A program made the translations under genes and the position numbers. 64,000 nt of DNA, taken from contig OX457037.1 of assembly GCA_949752735.1 (NCBI GenBank), positions 71,713,829 to 71,777,828 on the forward strand. Direction: 5' to 3'. Numbering within the stretch: the stretch's first letter is position 1; each line of letters opens with the position of its first letter. The notes under the pieces are model-generated. The model did not search any database and had not been told where the DNA came from. It saw only the letters and a program-made list of their open reading frames with translations. Below, piece by piece: positions 44,960-56,023 of this stretch. Source of the stretch: Lumbricus terrestris. Lineage: Eukaryota > Annelida > Clitellata > Crassiclitellata > Lumbricidae.

Positions 44960-45169
44960 GGGTTTAGGCAAAAGAACCAAAATTCACCGGCAAATGCTGG
45001 CCACAACGGAGGGTGACGAACACGCCCGCAGGGGCATTGCAATGGGGGCTGGGTTGTGGCGAAAAATCGAAATTTCACCAACGCCAGGCGCCCCATGCTG
45101 GGACCGGGTTGAGGCCGATGGAAGAAGGTGGGGCGAAATTTCCCGGGCAACACCGGGTAATTCAGCTAG
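44960..45169 (+). mobile_element. Helitron-like 3' end
   Basis: The sequence CCCGGGCAACACCGGG can form a hairpin and is followed by TAATTCAG and CTAG at 45166-45169, then T. A short GC-rich hairpin about 10 bases before CTRR, with a following T, is the Helitron 3' signature. The 5' TC end is not identified; the left boundary given is arbitrary. Confidence 0.6.
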
Positions 45170-45985
45170 TATAATATATAAGTGATACGAATGTAGGCTA
45201 ATTTTAAATATAAACCATGAAGCTAAGTTATATGAATATACAGCATATGGAGAATTTATCAGGAAAATAAACCTGGGTCCGGGAACTGGCATAACTCAAT
45301 CATGCCACGCTTTGAAGCTTCCTAGTGGTCTATTCATTTGATTGCCAATCTGATCGTAGCGAACTTATGAGCAGAGACTGCTTGCTTGCAATCAAATCAA
45401 CCACCAAAATGTCAGAGATTATCGATGAGGTTGAAATTCTGGCGACATTTGGTTCAGAACAGGAGGAGCCGCCTTACAGATTGAAGAAGCCGACATTTTT
45501 ATCTGTGGGCGGAGAAGGATCGATTTTGGTTTTGGATGAATAAAAAAGCAAGCAATATTGTTGAGTTCCAATCTTGGTAACCCAAGAATATTAGCTTCGG
45601 AGGAAGACGGATTTGAGACACCATTGCGAACCTGTTTCGATGAATTAACCTACCAATGGTTAATGAACAAGTTGAACGAAAGCTACACTTTCTTAACAAT
45701 CGCCCAATGAGATATTTTTAATGAGTTGCTATGCGATTCAGTCTGAAGAACGCGTTGCCTTTGATCTGCTTTTAACATTGAAATCGCTCGTATTCTAGCA
45801 TAAGCTTATGCCTTTTGTGACCAGTGAGCTTAAGTTGCCATTAGCGATAATTATGAGGAACGAATATTCCGCCGCTTGTAGTGCGTAGTCACTAGGCCCT
45901 ACATTACATTCGTAGTCTGACAGTAATTGACAACGTGCGACAAAGTTTTCACTCTGCCAGTGTGCCATTTCGGCTACGTGCAGAA
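45170..45985. other. No gene supported
   Basis: Contains a 72-residue frame from 45325 (MSEIIDEVEILATFGSEQEE) without recognised domain, and a further broken frame at 45600-45710. Could be a decayed element or exon; nothing decisive. Confidence 0.3.
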
Positions 45986-45991
45986 TTAGGC

Positions 45992-46640
45992 GGACAATTC
46001 GTCGACGGACAATTCGAAGACGGACAATTCGAAGACGGACAATTCGGAGACGGACAATTCGAAGACGGACAATTTGGACCCGGACAATTCGGAGACGGAC
46101 AATTTGGACCGGACAATTCGGAGACGGACAATTCGGATTGCATATAAAAATCTTGCTTTTCTAAAAGACACTTACGGGGACGAAACTTTTATTTATCATT
46201 GGCATAAAATAATTATATGCCAACAAGCAAATGCTGTCTGATCTTCTATAATTGGTCCAATAAATGAAAATTAGAAACTGAAATTAGTAATTAAATGCAG
46301 TAAATTATATTATGAACTTATAGGCAGTCCAGTTAGATCAATGTAATTTTCATACCTATATTGGCCCATGGGTTTTATGCTCGCTAGTCAGGTGTCAGAT
46401 TATTATTATTTTGGACTGGAGGCCCTAATACATTTTGGGTGATGGAGGTGGATAGGCTAGGAAAATCTGACCTAAAGTGGATGTCCCATCACGAATTTTG
46501 GCTGCTAAGAATTGTTCGGTCCGAATTGTCCGTCTCCAAATTGTCCGCTCCGAATTGTCTGGTCCGAATTGTCCGTCTCCGAATTGTCCGGTCCAAATTG
46601 TCCGTTGACGAATTGTCCGTCGACGAATTGTCCGGACACC
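45992..46640. mobile_element. TU-like iteron-TIR element, family C
   Basis: Left arm (45992-46137): ten tandem 15-bp units, type GGACAATTCGAAGAC. Right arm (about 46509-46634): the same units inverted (GTCTCCGAATTGTCC). The outermost units match best across arms (GGACAATTCGTCGAC). A spacer of about 370 bp is non-coding. No clear 8-bp target duplication is found, so exact ends are uncertain. Confidence 0.75.
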
Positions 46641-46659
46641 ATGCGCTGTAAAGTAGCCT

Positions 46660-46991
46660 ATAGGAGAAATAGGCCTAGTGAGTTTTGAAAAGCATTGTGA
46701 AGGAAGTGAATTTGAGGTACGAAGCGAAGCGGAAGTCGATAACCATTCGCTAGGTGCAGAGACATAAAATGCACGCGGGAAAAAAGCTGTTCCTCAACAG
46801 AGCTCAGCTAAAAGATTCGTATAACCTAAGATGATTGCAGTCATCCAGATGGAATGTAATGTTTTAGCAGTGAGAGAAGGTTGGAATATGACTGTTGCCG
46901 AGGATTTGTTGATCAAACATGTTGGTTTAAATTTTATCCTATAGTGAACAGGAAGCCAACATGACTGAAGAACTTGCTCGTAGTGGGACAT
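46660..46991 (-). pseudogene. LINE reverse transcriptase C-terminal fragment, minus strand
   Basis: Minus strand reads CWLPVHYRIKFK (LHWLPVHYRIKFK motif), then, in shifted frames, AFYVSAPSEW and SASLRTSNSLPSQCFSKL, matching the AFSxxAPxLWNxLPxxIR...FKxxLK tail of CR1-type LINEs. Broken. Confidence 0.5.
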
Positions 46992-48250
46992 GTAAGATGC
47001 AAAATACCAGAGCAGCTAAGGAGCTTTGTCTGCTATGTAGCCTAGTTATAATAATTACGCCGTTATGGAGTTTAACAGTAAGTTGGGCAGTCGATACAGT
47101 TATGCGGTCCTAGTCTATCGGATTAGTCGACCACCGTTTTATAATTATTATAGCCAATACATTATTGTAACGGACTACATACATACTTCTGCATAACAAT
47201 AGCCGTAAATGCATTATGCACCTAAGCCATAATGTGCACTGTTTATATTTCGACCGAAATTAATCTTTAAGGTTAGTTTTCAATTAATTGATCGTCAGAG
47301 ATCAATGAGATTTTGTCGTCGATTGCATTTACTTCCAAAAATCAGATGTTGTGGGGGGGAATATCATTATTATCAATAACACGACTTTTCTACACTTCGT
47401 TTGATGGGCTGAAGATATCGCAGAAGACTAGCGTAGGCCTATGCCTATCTAGCCTACTTGAAGCTGTCATAGGTGAATTATGTTCTCTCTCTTTCTGTAA
47501 TTCTCTGTCTGTATGCACGTCTGTCTATTTCTCTCTGTATTTCTCTTGTGTATGTCTCTCACTCTGCTTTCCCTCTGTGACTTCTCGTTATAGCTGGTGC
47601 TCAGTCAAGCATAGAACTGAACTCTCACTGGGTCTAACTACCGGCGGCGTTCGAATTAATCGTCGTCTGATGTTACGGTGACGAATTTCGAATAAAGGCG
47701 TTTACTGCAGCGTTGCAGCGTTGCAATATTGCGCGTGTATTATACTCAGTTAAGATTTCACTTCCATCCAGCTAGTGATTCGTAAGCGCAAGCTAACTTC
47801 CGTGTAATATTTGATCAGAAAACGTTCAAAGCAACTATTTCGATGTGAAAAATCCAAATCAGATGTAAAGACACAGTAAGTCTAATATTTGTCATGTTGG
47901 ACCTAAAAGCAGACAAATAGGCTAACGAGGCTATAACGACTCTAGCTCGATCTGTAAGCTTAGGTAACAGGTTCTAGTCTTGACGGTTACACAGTGCAGA
48001 GGACGTCAGTTTTAATCATTTTAATAAAGTTATCAAAACAATAACATAGCTAATGTAAAATGTAGATCGAGAGGCCTCGCCGGCGATGTTCACAGATACA
48101 TGTAGTTCGTTCTTCGCGTTTCTAAACTTCTTAGATGAACTTCCTCGTCGTCTGATATAAATCGTATCTGCCGTTCCTATCCTCACTAATCGCCTAACAC
48201 CCTCTTCTAGGCCTATACAATACTGACGTCTGCTGCCATAATGGTCTAGG
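46992..48250. other. No recognisable gene
   Basis: A TCTCTCTGTATTTCTC-type pyrimidine tract at 47485-47580 gives a spurious frame. Otherwise nothing recognised. Confidence 0.4.
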
Positions 48251-48251
48251 C

Positions 48252-48708
48252 AGCCGGTGTGTCACGAAATAGAGTATCCCCACATTAATCGTATCCCCAA
48301 AGGAAGAAAAGTCGAAAAGGTACTTCCGCGTGCATTTATTTTAGCAAATTAATTTTCATCTGCTTTGTTTTGACACTAACAGTCTAACAGGCATGTTTAT
48401 TCCCACGATATGATTTTTTGGCTTTGCTTTTAGACCACTTAGAACATTTAGGACACTAAAGAACACTCAGAGTCACCAAATAAGTTTGAGTTGCATTTCT
48501 CTGAACATTGCTTAGGACACTTAAAACAATTAGAGACACTTTAAATTTTGATTACAGCAAAAACCAGTAAATATACGCATTTTTCAATGAAAGGGATAGA
48601 ATGGTTTATCCCCCGGATAGTTTAGACCGCTTAATTCCACCGGGAAGGATAGATTAATTCATCCCCCGGATAGCTTTAAGGGTGATAGAATATCACGTGA
48701 CACCGGCA
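48252..48708. mobile_element. MITE, GCCGGTGTCA ends, copy 2
   Basis: Left CAGCCGGTGTGTCACGAAAT and right CACGTGACACCGGCA; interior collinear with 30465-30927 (AAATTAATTTTCATCTGCTTTG, ATCCCCCGGATAG). Left terminus is altered, so the TA duplication is not clean. Confidence 0.75.
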
Positions 48709-49226
48709 TTAACTGTTCTCCTCTCAGTCGGGCGGTCGCCTTCAACCGTCCGTTTCTGCTGATTCCCAGCATCTGGTCGTGAGCCCTTCATCGTAACTTC
48801 ATAAGGCACCCTCTGTGGGGTTGTTTGGGTCTTTCGCGGAGGTGTTGATGGGTTTTCGTCCGTTGCCCCTTAAGTCGGTGACCCCTTCGCCTCCAGATAA
48901 TTGCCTGCCGACCGTGGATTCGGTGACCCTTTCGCTGCTAGATGCTGTGATCGTGGCAATAGTATAGGCTAGTTCTTCTCTACAGGTTAGCATCCAGGGC
49001 CGTCTTATCCATTAGGCACAGTAGGTCTAGGCACTGTTCCTAGGGCCTACGAACTTACAAGGGGCCTACGAAATCCTGAAAAAATATATTTAAAAAATAA
49101 ATGCAGTGATTGGTCAATGACCGGAAAAACAAACAGAAAACGAAAACTTGCAAATCTAATTTTAACGAGCTAACTTTTTAAAGGCTAGAGTTAGCTAATG
49201 AAACAGCAGGCCTAATATTGGCTTAG

Positions 49227-49740
49227 CTATATTATGTTAACTTTGTGGCTCTTTGCATTCGCGAAATCGCTTATAACGTCTTCAAATGTCATTTCTCGCA
49301 TTAAGTCGTTTTCAATTGAACATAATGCAAGGGAGGATAATCGTGCCTGCCCCATCGTTGGCCGAAGGTAATTTTTGATAATTTTCAGTTTCGAAAAAGA
49401 ACATTCGCCTTCACAATTTGTTCCAAAATTAGAAAGACAAATACGAAAAGCAATATTGACATTTGGAAAACTGGAGACCAGCTTGTCAGCTATTTGTGAC
49501 CTAATCATTTCAGCTACAGATTTATTGTCTGCAAACATTCGAGAAAACAACAGAAATTCGTCAATAAATGCATCTTCTAGGTCATATGGATATTATCTCA
49601 TTTAATGCATTTGCTATAATCACTATTTCTTCAGTTGATAAAGTTCTGTCAAGAAGAAAATTGAATCTTTCATGTAGTGTTGCGTAAGCTGCTAGCCGCA
49701 TTCCCATCTCAGTTATAAGTCTGTCTATGCCACTCTATGA
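49227..49740 (-). pseudogene. hAT transposase C-terminal (dimerisation) remnant
   Basis: The 107-residue frame 49550-49227 contains SNFGTNCEGECSFSKLKIIK, NYLRPTMGQARLSSLALCSI, ENDLMREMTFEDVI, FANAKSHK. NCEGERSFSKLKxIKNYLRSTMxxERLxxLALLSIE is the hallmark of the hAT C-terminal dimerisation domain in the ZMYM1/Zaphod-like group. Upstream (to about 49740) the frame continues after a shift (DEFLLFSRMFADNKS; LDRTLSTEEIVIIANALNE). The catalytic Asp residues are outside what remains. Confidence 0.85.
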
Positions 49741-49793
49741 TCACATAGAAAGTCTGGGTGCGGAATTAATCTATTCATAGGCCATAGGGCCTA

Positions 49794-50252
49794 TTCTGTG
49801 CATGACGTTAAACTGCATCCATCCTCCGCCACAGGGAACCAACAACGTCCCTGCGCCGGTCCTAAGCCCGGACAAAAGGAGGAAGGTTTGTCAGATGGGT
49901 GGCGATACACTGGCAGCAAAAGACCCAGACGATTGAAATCCGCGGCACAAGTGACATAGCGGCCCAGATGTTCCAAGGTGTCATGATGTGGAGCAGGCAT
50001 GCACAGGTCGGTCAGGACAGACTGGTGGAGAGAGTCGGAGAAGAGAGCATGGGACACATACGGGCATTGACCCAGGTTGTCCTTCATGCCTCTCTTCCAT
50101 ATTCTCTTCAATCAGACAAGGTGTTGTAGCTGCTTCAAGATGCTAATGTTATGTGGCAGACCTGCTGACCATACCGGTTGAAGCTGGGTAATATGACGCG
50201 AGACAGACTCAGACAGAGAGTGGCGTCGGACTCCTACGGGCATTGCGCCTAG

Positions 50253-50308
<56 letters not shown>
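49794..50308 (+). mobile_element. Retroposon with (GAT)n tail inserted in the hAT
   Basis: About 515 bp ending in (GAT)n (50253-50308), flanked by ATAGGCCATAGGGCCTA (49777-49793) and ATAGGCCATAGGGGCCTA (50309-50326). A 17-18-bp duplication plus a simple 3' tail is the signature of LINE-mediated insertion. The body has no RT motif and no clear tRNA head; it may be a 3' fragment of a LINE. Confidence 0.7.
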
Positions 50309-50310
<2 letters not shown>

Positions 50311-50404
50311 AGGCCATAGGGGCCTACGAATAGATTAATATGCAAAAGTGCCTAGGGCCTACAATGACCATAAGACGGCCCTGTTGGCATCTGTACCTCT
50401 ACGC

Positions 50405-51933
50405 CAGCGGTTCTCAACCTGTGGGTCGCGACCCCCACGGGGGTCGCCTGACGATTTTCCAGGGGTCGCCTGAGGCCTTCAGAAATTTTCAACAGATACA
50501 CAAAATTTATGTTCATACACTGGCAATTTCAACTGTGAACTACAGCCACTTATAGATCTAACACAGAGTAAATTTGTACTTATACTTTTGTTATGATTTA
50601 TTTGTTGGAACGCGGCAGCTAATTTAATTTTTTGGGTTTTAAATGTAAATTCCACTTTTACCATTCTTTCAAAAAATGTAGCAATACTCGTTACCTGGTT
50701 CAATCAAAGAATCTAGCCTATGCTCTCTGCTAGTGAGGCCTATACAGTATACACGGGCGGATACTTTGAGAGACAGAGGATGTTCCCCCGAATTTGTGGT
50801 GTGGCCGAGCCCAATGTTTCAAAAATATTTGACAAAAAAGTAGAAATTTTTAATGAGCAATTTTGTTAAAATATCAGTTGAAGATACTATCGTTACCGTG
50901 TTTAAGGTCAAAAATGGATCAATGGGACTGGAATATTTTGTCGAAGTCTTAAAGACTGAAGCCACTTCTATGAGCACTGAAATCATGAGTAATTTCGTTA
51001 AGATGACAGCTTAAACTGCTACCACTAGTGTTCAAATAAAACAAAAACAATGGAGAGGTGGCTTTTTGAAGTCTTAAGCCATGTCTTTCTGCATTGAAAT
51101 TATGGGAAATGTTTGTTGAGATGACGACCATTGCAGTGTAGGATTTTAGAAAATTAAATGACAGGAGGCGATACTCTGGAAGTCTTAAACCACGACTATC
51201 AGAGCTGGAATAATGAGCAATTTCGTTAAAATGACAACCTGCAATGCTACCATTGCAGCATGAATCTTTTAAAATAAATCGATAATGGCGAGGGACACAT
51301 TTCTCCCCAAGTCCCTCCCCATGCTAGGTGCATTCATTAAGAACACAATTAAAGTTTATGAAATTGCTATAGCCTCCCAAAACAAATCTGATGAAATAAG
51401 TATCAAGAAAATAACTATTTATTGACCAATTTTTTTATTAACTTATTGCTTTAGTAGTTGCAGCTATATATGGAAGCTACAATGTCTTATTTGTACCGAC
51501 ATTTTGTCGGTCAATTCGATAAAAGCCAACAAATAAACAGAGGTGCCATTCAGATGCTAAACATCCTGACTATGCAGAAAAGCATGACCAGTATATTTTT
51601 TAGAACAAAGCTGCTGGTGACGCCAAGAAGGCACACATGGGGAGCTCCAGCAGCAACACGTGACAGCTATTGAAATTTTACTAAACGAATAGACTTATGA
51701 AATTGAACTGCCGAAGAGACCTAGCTCAGAATCGCATAAACCATGAAACCTCAAACAATGATTGCCAAAAGCAGTTTTAGAATTATGAAGTGAAAATGCA
51801 TAACAATGGGCAATGGTAAAAAATGCACTGATCATGAGGGGGGCTAACTCAATAAATCTTGTCGTTGGGGGGTCGCCACAACTTTCAAAATGTTACCAAG
51901 GGGTCGCCGCACTAAAAAGGTTGAGAACCGCTG
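50405..51933. mobile_element. hAT (Charlie-like) non-autonomous element, TSD CTCTACGC
   Basis: Same family as 33459-35013: ends CAGCGGTTCTCAACCTGTGG and AAAGGTTGAGAACCGCTG, perfect duplication CTCTACGC (50397-50404, 51934-51941). The interior 50850-51300 is the 110-bp module array (AATTTCGTTAAGATGACAGC). Confidence 0.9.
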
Positions 51934-52036
51934 CTCTACGCTGACTTCGTTTATATTAATAATTAGCAAGCCATTGTAAAGTTACAAGGTTTTATTGGTC
52001 GTTGCTAAGCTTCATCCCCACCCGCTGCCATGGTAA

Positions 52037-53001
52037 GGGGTCATTGCATAATTACGTAACGCCGAAAATGACCGGTTTTTTACCCATCCACCCACCTTGT
52101 AACGCTTCGTAACGTTGCCCTTGACCCACCCACCCACCCTACCAAGCGTTACGTAACGATTGTTAAAAAAATCAGTTGAGATTTAAGTCTATTATTGGCT
52201 TACAGACCTATGAGTTTCATATAGTGAATTTAATATAACCTAGCATGTGATTTATAGGCTAATTTGACAGCATAAATATTAAAGACTTGAGTTAAAATAT
52301 ACACAATGTTTTATTCATTATAGCCTAAACGACAATCATGCGTGAACTCTAGGCTAATTTTCTTAAATTAGGCTATGCCGCAAGAATAAAATTTTACACT
52401 GCTGAAAAGTTTCACGGACCAACTGGCGCATTGACAATAATTATTAGGCCCTAATAAAAATTAAGATGAACTAATTATTTGCTTAGTCTGGGCATTTCGA
52501 TAATTATTAATAGAAATATTACCGAGTTTTGTTGAGCATTAATTTTAAATGTTTGAGATCGCGTCCACTTAGTAAAACATGCTTCAAAGTGGTTCTTCGA
52601 TATCAGGAATCCAAGGGCAATTGCGCCTACCACGTTGTTCCGTTGGTAAAGCTATCACAAATCCAAACAATTCGAAGAGCGGTTTCCGGTTTGCACAAAT
52701 AAAATGGGTGAACAGAATTGACCTGGCATGTACATGTAGCTGGTGTCTGCTGCCGAATCTTATTCAGATAAATAGACCTACTTCGGTTAAGTTTTAAATC
52801 AATGTCACGAAGTTCAAACTTCGACCACATCATATGCCTGAAGTGTCATTCGAATCTTTCGATGGTAATTTAATATTCATTAATAATTTTTTATGGCGTT
52901 ACGTAACGTTCACCCACCCACCCACCCACGTAACATTTCGTAACGTTTTCAATGACCCCACACACCCACCCTCTAGCGTTACGTAACTATGTAATGACCC
53001 C
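52037..53001. mobile_element. PIF/Harbinger-like MITE, TSD TAA
   Basis: Ends GGGGTCATTGCATAATTACG and CGTAACTATGTAATGACCCC, flanked by TAA (52034-52036, 53002-53004). Subterminal TTACGTAACG palindromes and CACCCACCCACCC tracts are repeated at both ends. No transposase. Confidence 0.8.
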
Positions 53002-53256
53002 TAATAACAATCTATGTTTGGCATGCGAGTGGCCTCGACACTCTACAAAAACTTTAAATGAAAATTATAGACAAGTCCACATTTTACCTTCTACACAAAT
53101 ACTGCAGGCATGACTGCTGCAGTTTGTGCAAACTGTTGCAACCGTTCTGTCAAGGTTACGTCAACAAATGTCACATTGCTTCTTCTTAGCCAGTCGTCAC
53201 TGCGTGGTGTAGACGATAGCGGGATACTCTTCATACTCGACGCACAAGTAACACTA

Positions 53257-54487
53257 CAGGGTGGGTCATAAAAAGTAACCTCTACGGTTTTTTGCCCATA
53301 TCTTGGCCAGAAGTAAGAATTTCGAAATGAAATTTTACAGTCTTAAAGACAATTCATATTTACATATGATGGCCAGATTTCATCAAAATATTTCAAACAG
53401 AACAAAAGTTATACCACTGTTAGTGAGGTCACCCACCGTTTTTTGAAGATTCAAAAGCGTAACGCAACAAAAGTGACAAAAAACGATTTTATTAAGTCAC
53501 AACTCAATTCTCAAATAACTGTTGTGAAATGAACTTGTTGGTGCCTCACAACTTGTGTTCAATGTGCCCACCACCAGTGCCAAAACTTCGTTTGAGTCTC
53601 TATGCAAAGTTCTTGATGACCCTGTTGATGCGTTCCAAAGGTAAATCTTCCCATGTTAACTCCAATGCGCCCATCAATTCTCTTACCGCTCTTGGTTTTG
53701 GTTGCACATTGTTATATTTCTTCAGCATAGCTCTCCGGAGATTTGGGGCCATTGGCTCTCTCAATGAAACGAGAACAATCGAGCCGATCTCCTTTCATTC
53801 ACGACAAATCTCTTAACTCTCAGCTCAACTCTTAATGTTTGCGCTCTCACTGTTTATCAGAGTAAACGTTGCTCAGTGTATCTCTAGGATCTTGCTTAAA
53901 AGGTGTCTGAATACACATTTTGTCTCCTATTGACACCTTGGCAATTTTATTTTTTTAAATTTGAATTGAATTGGAATTTGCTTTAATAAAAAAATAATAA
54001 TCTGACAGATTCCTCATTTACCAACTTGATTGTCATCTTGCTAAGTGACTTTATGGTGACGTGCAGCTACGCTGGTACCCTGTTTCTGTTTAAAATGGTA
54101 ATAATAATGATCATCTATCAATATCAGGGCTATTTGATAACAATTATTCAAGATGAGACTTTAAAAAATCATGTTTTTGTGACTTTTTGTTGCGTTACGT
54201 TTCGAAAAAGTTCATTTCGATATTCTTACTTTTGGTCCAGATATTGACCAGAATAATTTTTAAAAAAAATTTAAACTTTTTGTGGCCGATTTTTGAATCA
54301 TCATAAAAAGTGGGTGGCCTCACTAAAAGTGATTTAACTTGTTTCTGTTTTAAATATTTTGTTAACTATTGACCATTGCACGAAAATATGAATTGCCTTT
54401 AAGACTGTAAGGTTTCATTTAAAAATTCCTATGTTTGGCCAAGATATGGGCTGAAAACCGCATGGTTACTTTTTATGGCCCACTCTG
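53257..54487. mobile_element. Tc1/mariner-superfamily transposon, copy 3
   Basis: Ends CAGGGTGGGTCATAAAAAGT and TTATGGCCCACTCTG, TA on both sides (53255-53256, 54488-54489). About 200-bp subterminal inverted arms as in the other copies. Best-preserved transposase remnant of the three. Confidence 0.85.
53530..53800 (-). pseudogene. Mariner-type transposase C-terminal remnant
   Basis: Minus strand reads ELTWEDLPLERINRVIKNFA, a stop (TAG), then RLKRSFGTGGGHIEHKL and the true stop near 53541. The GGHIEHKL end matches the remnant in copy 1. Upstream it continues MAPNLRRAML.KYNNVQPKPR. The catalytic triad region is not recoverable. Confidence 0.75.
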
Positions 54488-54489
54488 TA

Positions 54490-55167
54490 CAGTGCGTACA
54501 CTGTTATAAGGCCGTTAGTACGTTCATTTTCGGCAATCGTTTGAAAATAATCTTGTCCAATCGTGGTTGGGTGTTGTCGGGTCAGGAACCTCTCTGTGAA
54601 GTTTCTCTGGAAGCGGCGCTATAAAAATTTGCGATTGGGATTACGATTAAGTCAACCATACAAATGGTCCACCGATTGCTGGAAGCGAGAGCAGCTATAC
54701 AATACAATACAATTAGTATAGCTAACTCGATTGGCTTGCATGCGGACGCGCCGGACGTAGTCTTCATTCGGTAAATGATGCAAACAAGCATATAATATAT
54801 AATAACGAGATTTTGACATGGCCTATTATTAATACCAGGTGGCGATATTTTGAAACAAGATAAATAAATCGATTGCAAATTACTCATTTGGGATTACTCA
54901 TTGCATGGACCTAAATTCGCGCAAACCCCAGCTTGGGCACTCAAGTAGGACTATTAAGAAATGCAATCAACACAGTTGAACGGATCCGAAAATTACCTGC
55001 AATTAAATTAATTTAAAACTCTGTAATTTCTTTAGAATTTGCAATAGCATGCCTTCAGAGACATTGCATCATCGCAAAAAATAAACACGGCATATCTAAG
55101 CAGGACAACGAGGCTTTAGTAACAGTTAGGCTCTACAATATTTCAGATGGAAACAATAACTGTAACA
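54490..55167. other. No recognisable feature
   Basis: Non-coding AT-rich sequence without repeat ends. Confidence 0.4.
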
Positions 55168-55620
55168 CCGGTGTAAAGGTTTCAAATTACCCCCTCCTAA
55201 ACATTACCCCCCGGTAACTTGAAACCGGTTTCAGATTACCCCCCGGAAACTAGATTTGCATCAATCATCGCATTTATTGCACTAAAAATTCAGAAAAATC
55301 ATCCCGCTTCTTGTTTTGGTCTGAAGATTTTCATCCGTCATCCCACTTCGTGGTTTGCCATCGATATTTTGATCCGAAAAAAATAATAGACTCGAAGCCA
55401 TTTTCTCCATGTAAACTTCAGCGGCGAATAGTATTTTAGTTACAGATGAAAATATTGATAACAAACTACGAAGTGGGATGACGGATGAAAATCCTCAGAC
55501 CAAGACAAGAAGCGGGATGAATTTTTTGATATTTTTAGGGCAATAAATGCGATGATTGATGCATTTTGAGTTTGCAGGGGGTAATGTTTAGGAGGGGGTA
55601 ATCTGAAACCTTTACACCGG
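55168..55620. mobile_element. Fold-back element, copy A (CCGG-flanked)
   Basis: Nearly the whole element is an imperfect inverted repeat: TGTAAAGGTTTCAAATTACC at 55172 mirrored by GGGGGTAATCTGAAACCTTT at 55596 onward, with GGATGACGGATGAAAATC and its complement further in. The CCGG at each end (55168-55171, 55617-55620) is a candidate 4-bp duplication. The intact interior (ATCATCGC at 55264-55271) is the empty target for the insertion in copy B. Confidence 0.8.
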
Positions 55621-56023
55621 TGTAAAGGTTTCAAATTACCCCCTCCTAAACATTACCCCCTTGAAAACTGTATTTTGCATCAATCATCGCGGTGCTAGGA
55701 CAAAATGTCCCCGGACAAAATGTCCCCGGACAAAATGTCCCCGGACAAAAAGTCCCCGGACAAAAAGTCCCCGGACAAAAAGTCCCCGGACAAAATGTCC
55801 CGGACAAAATGTCCCGGACAAAATGTCCCGGACAAAAATGTCCCGGATAAAATGTCCCGGATAAAATGTTCCGGACAAAATGTCCCGGACAAAATGTCCC
55901 GGACAAAAAGTTTCTGAAAGAAAGTCGCAGTTTTACGTGCATGTCCTTATTTTCAAGTTGCTTTGCTTTTTTGGATCAATAAAGTAATTGAATTTGACTG
56001 AATTAATAATTGCAAGGCAATTG

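Larger units (their letters stand above)
48995..50383. mobile_element. hAT transposon (ZMYM1-like transposase type), decayed
   Basis: Ends CAGGGCCGTCTTATCCATTA and CATAAGACGGCCCTG, flanked by TTAGCATC (48987-48994) and TTGGCATC (50384-50391), 7 of 8 matching. It contains a transposase C-terminal remnant on the minus strand and a retroposon insertion with its own duplication. Confidence 0.85.
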
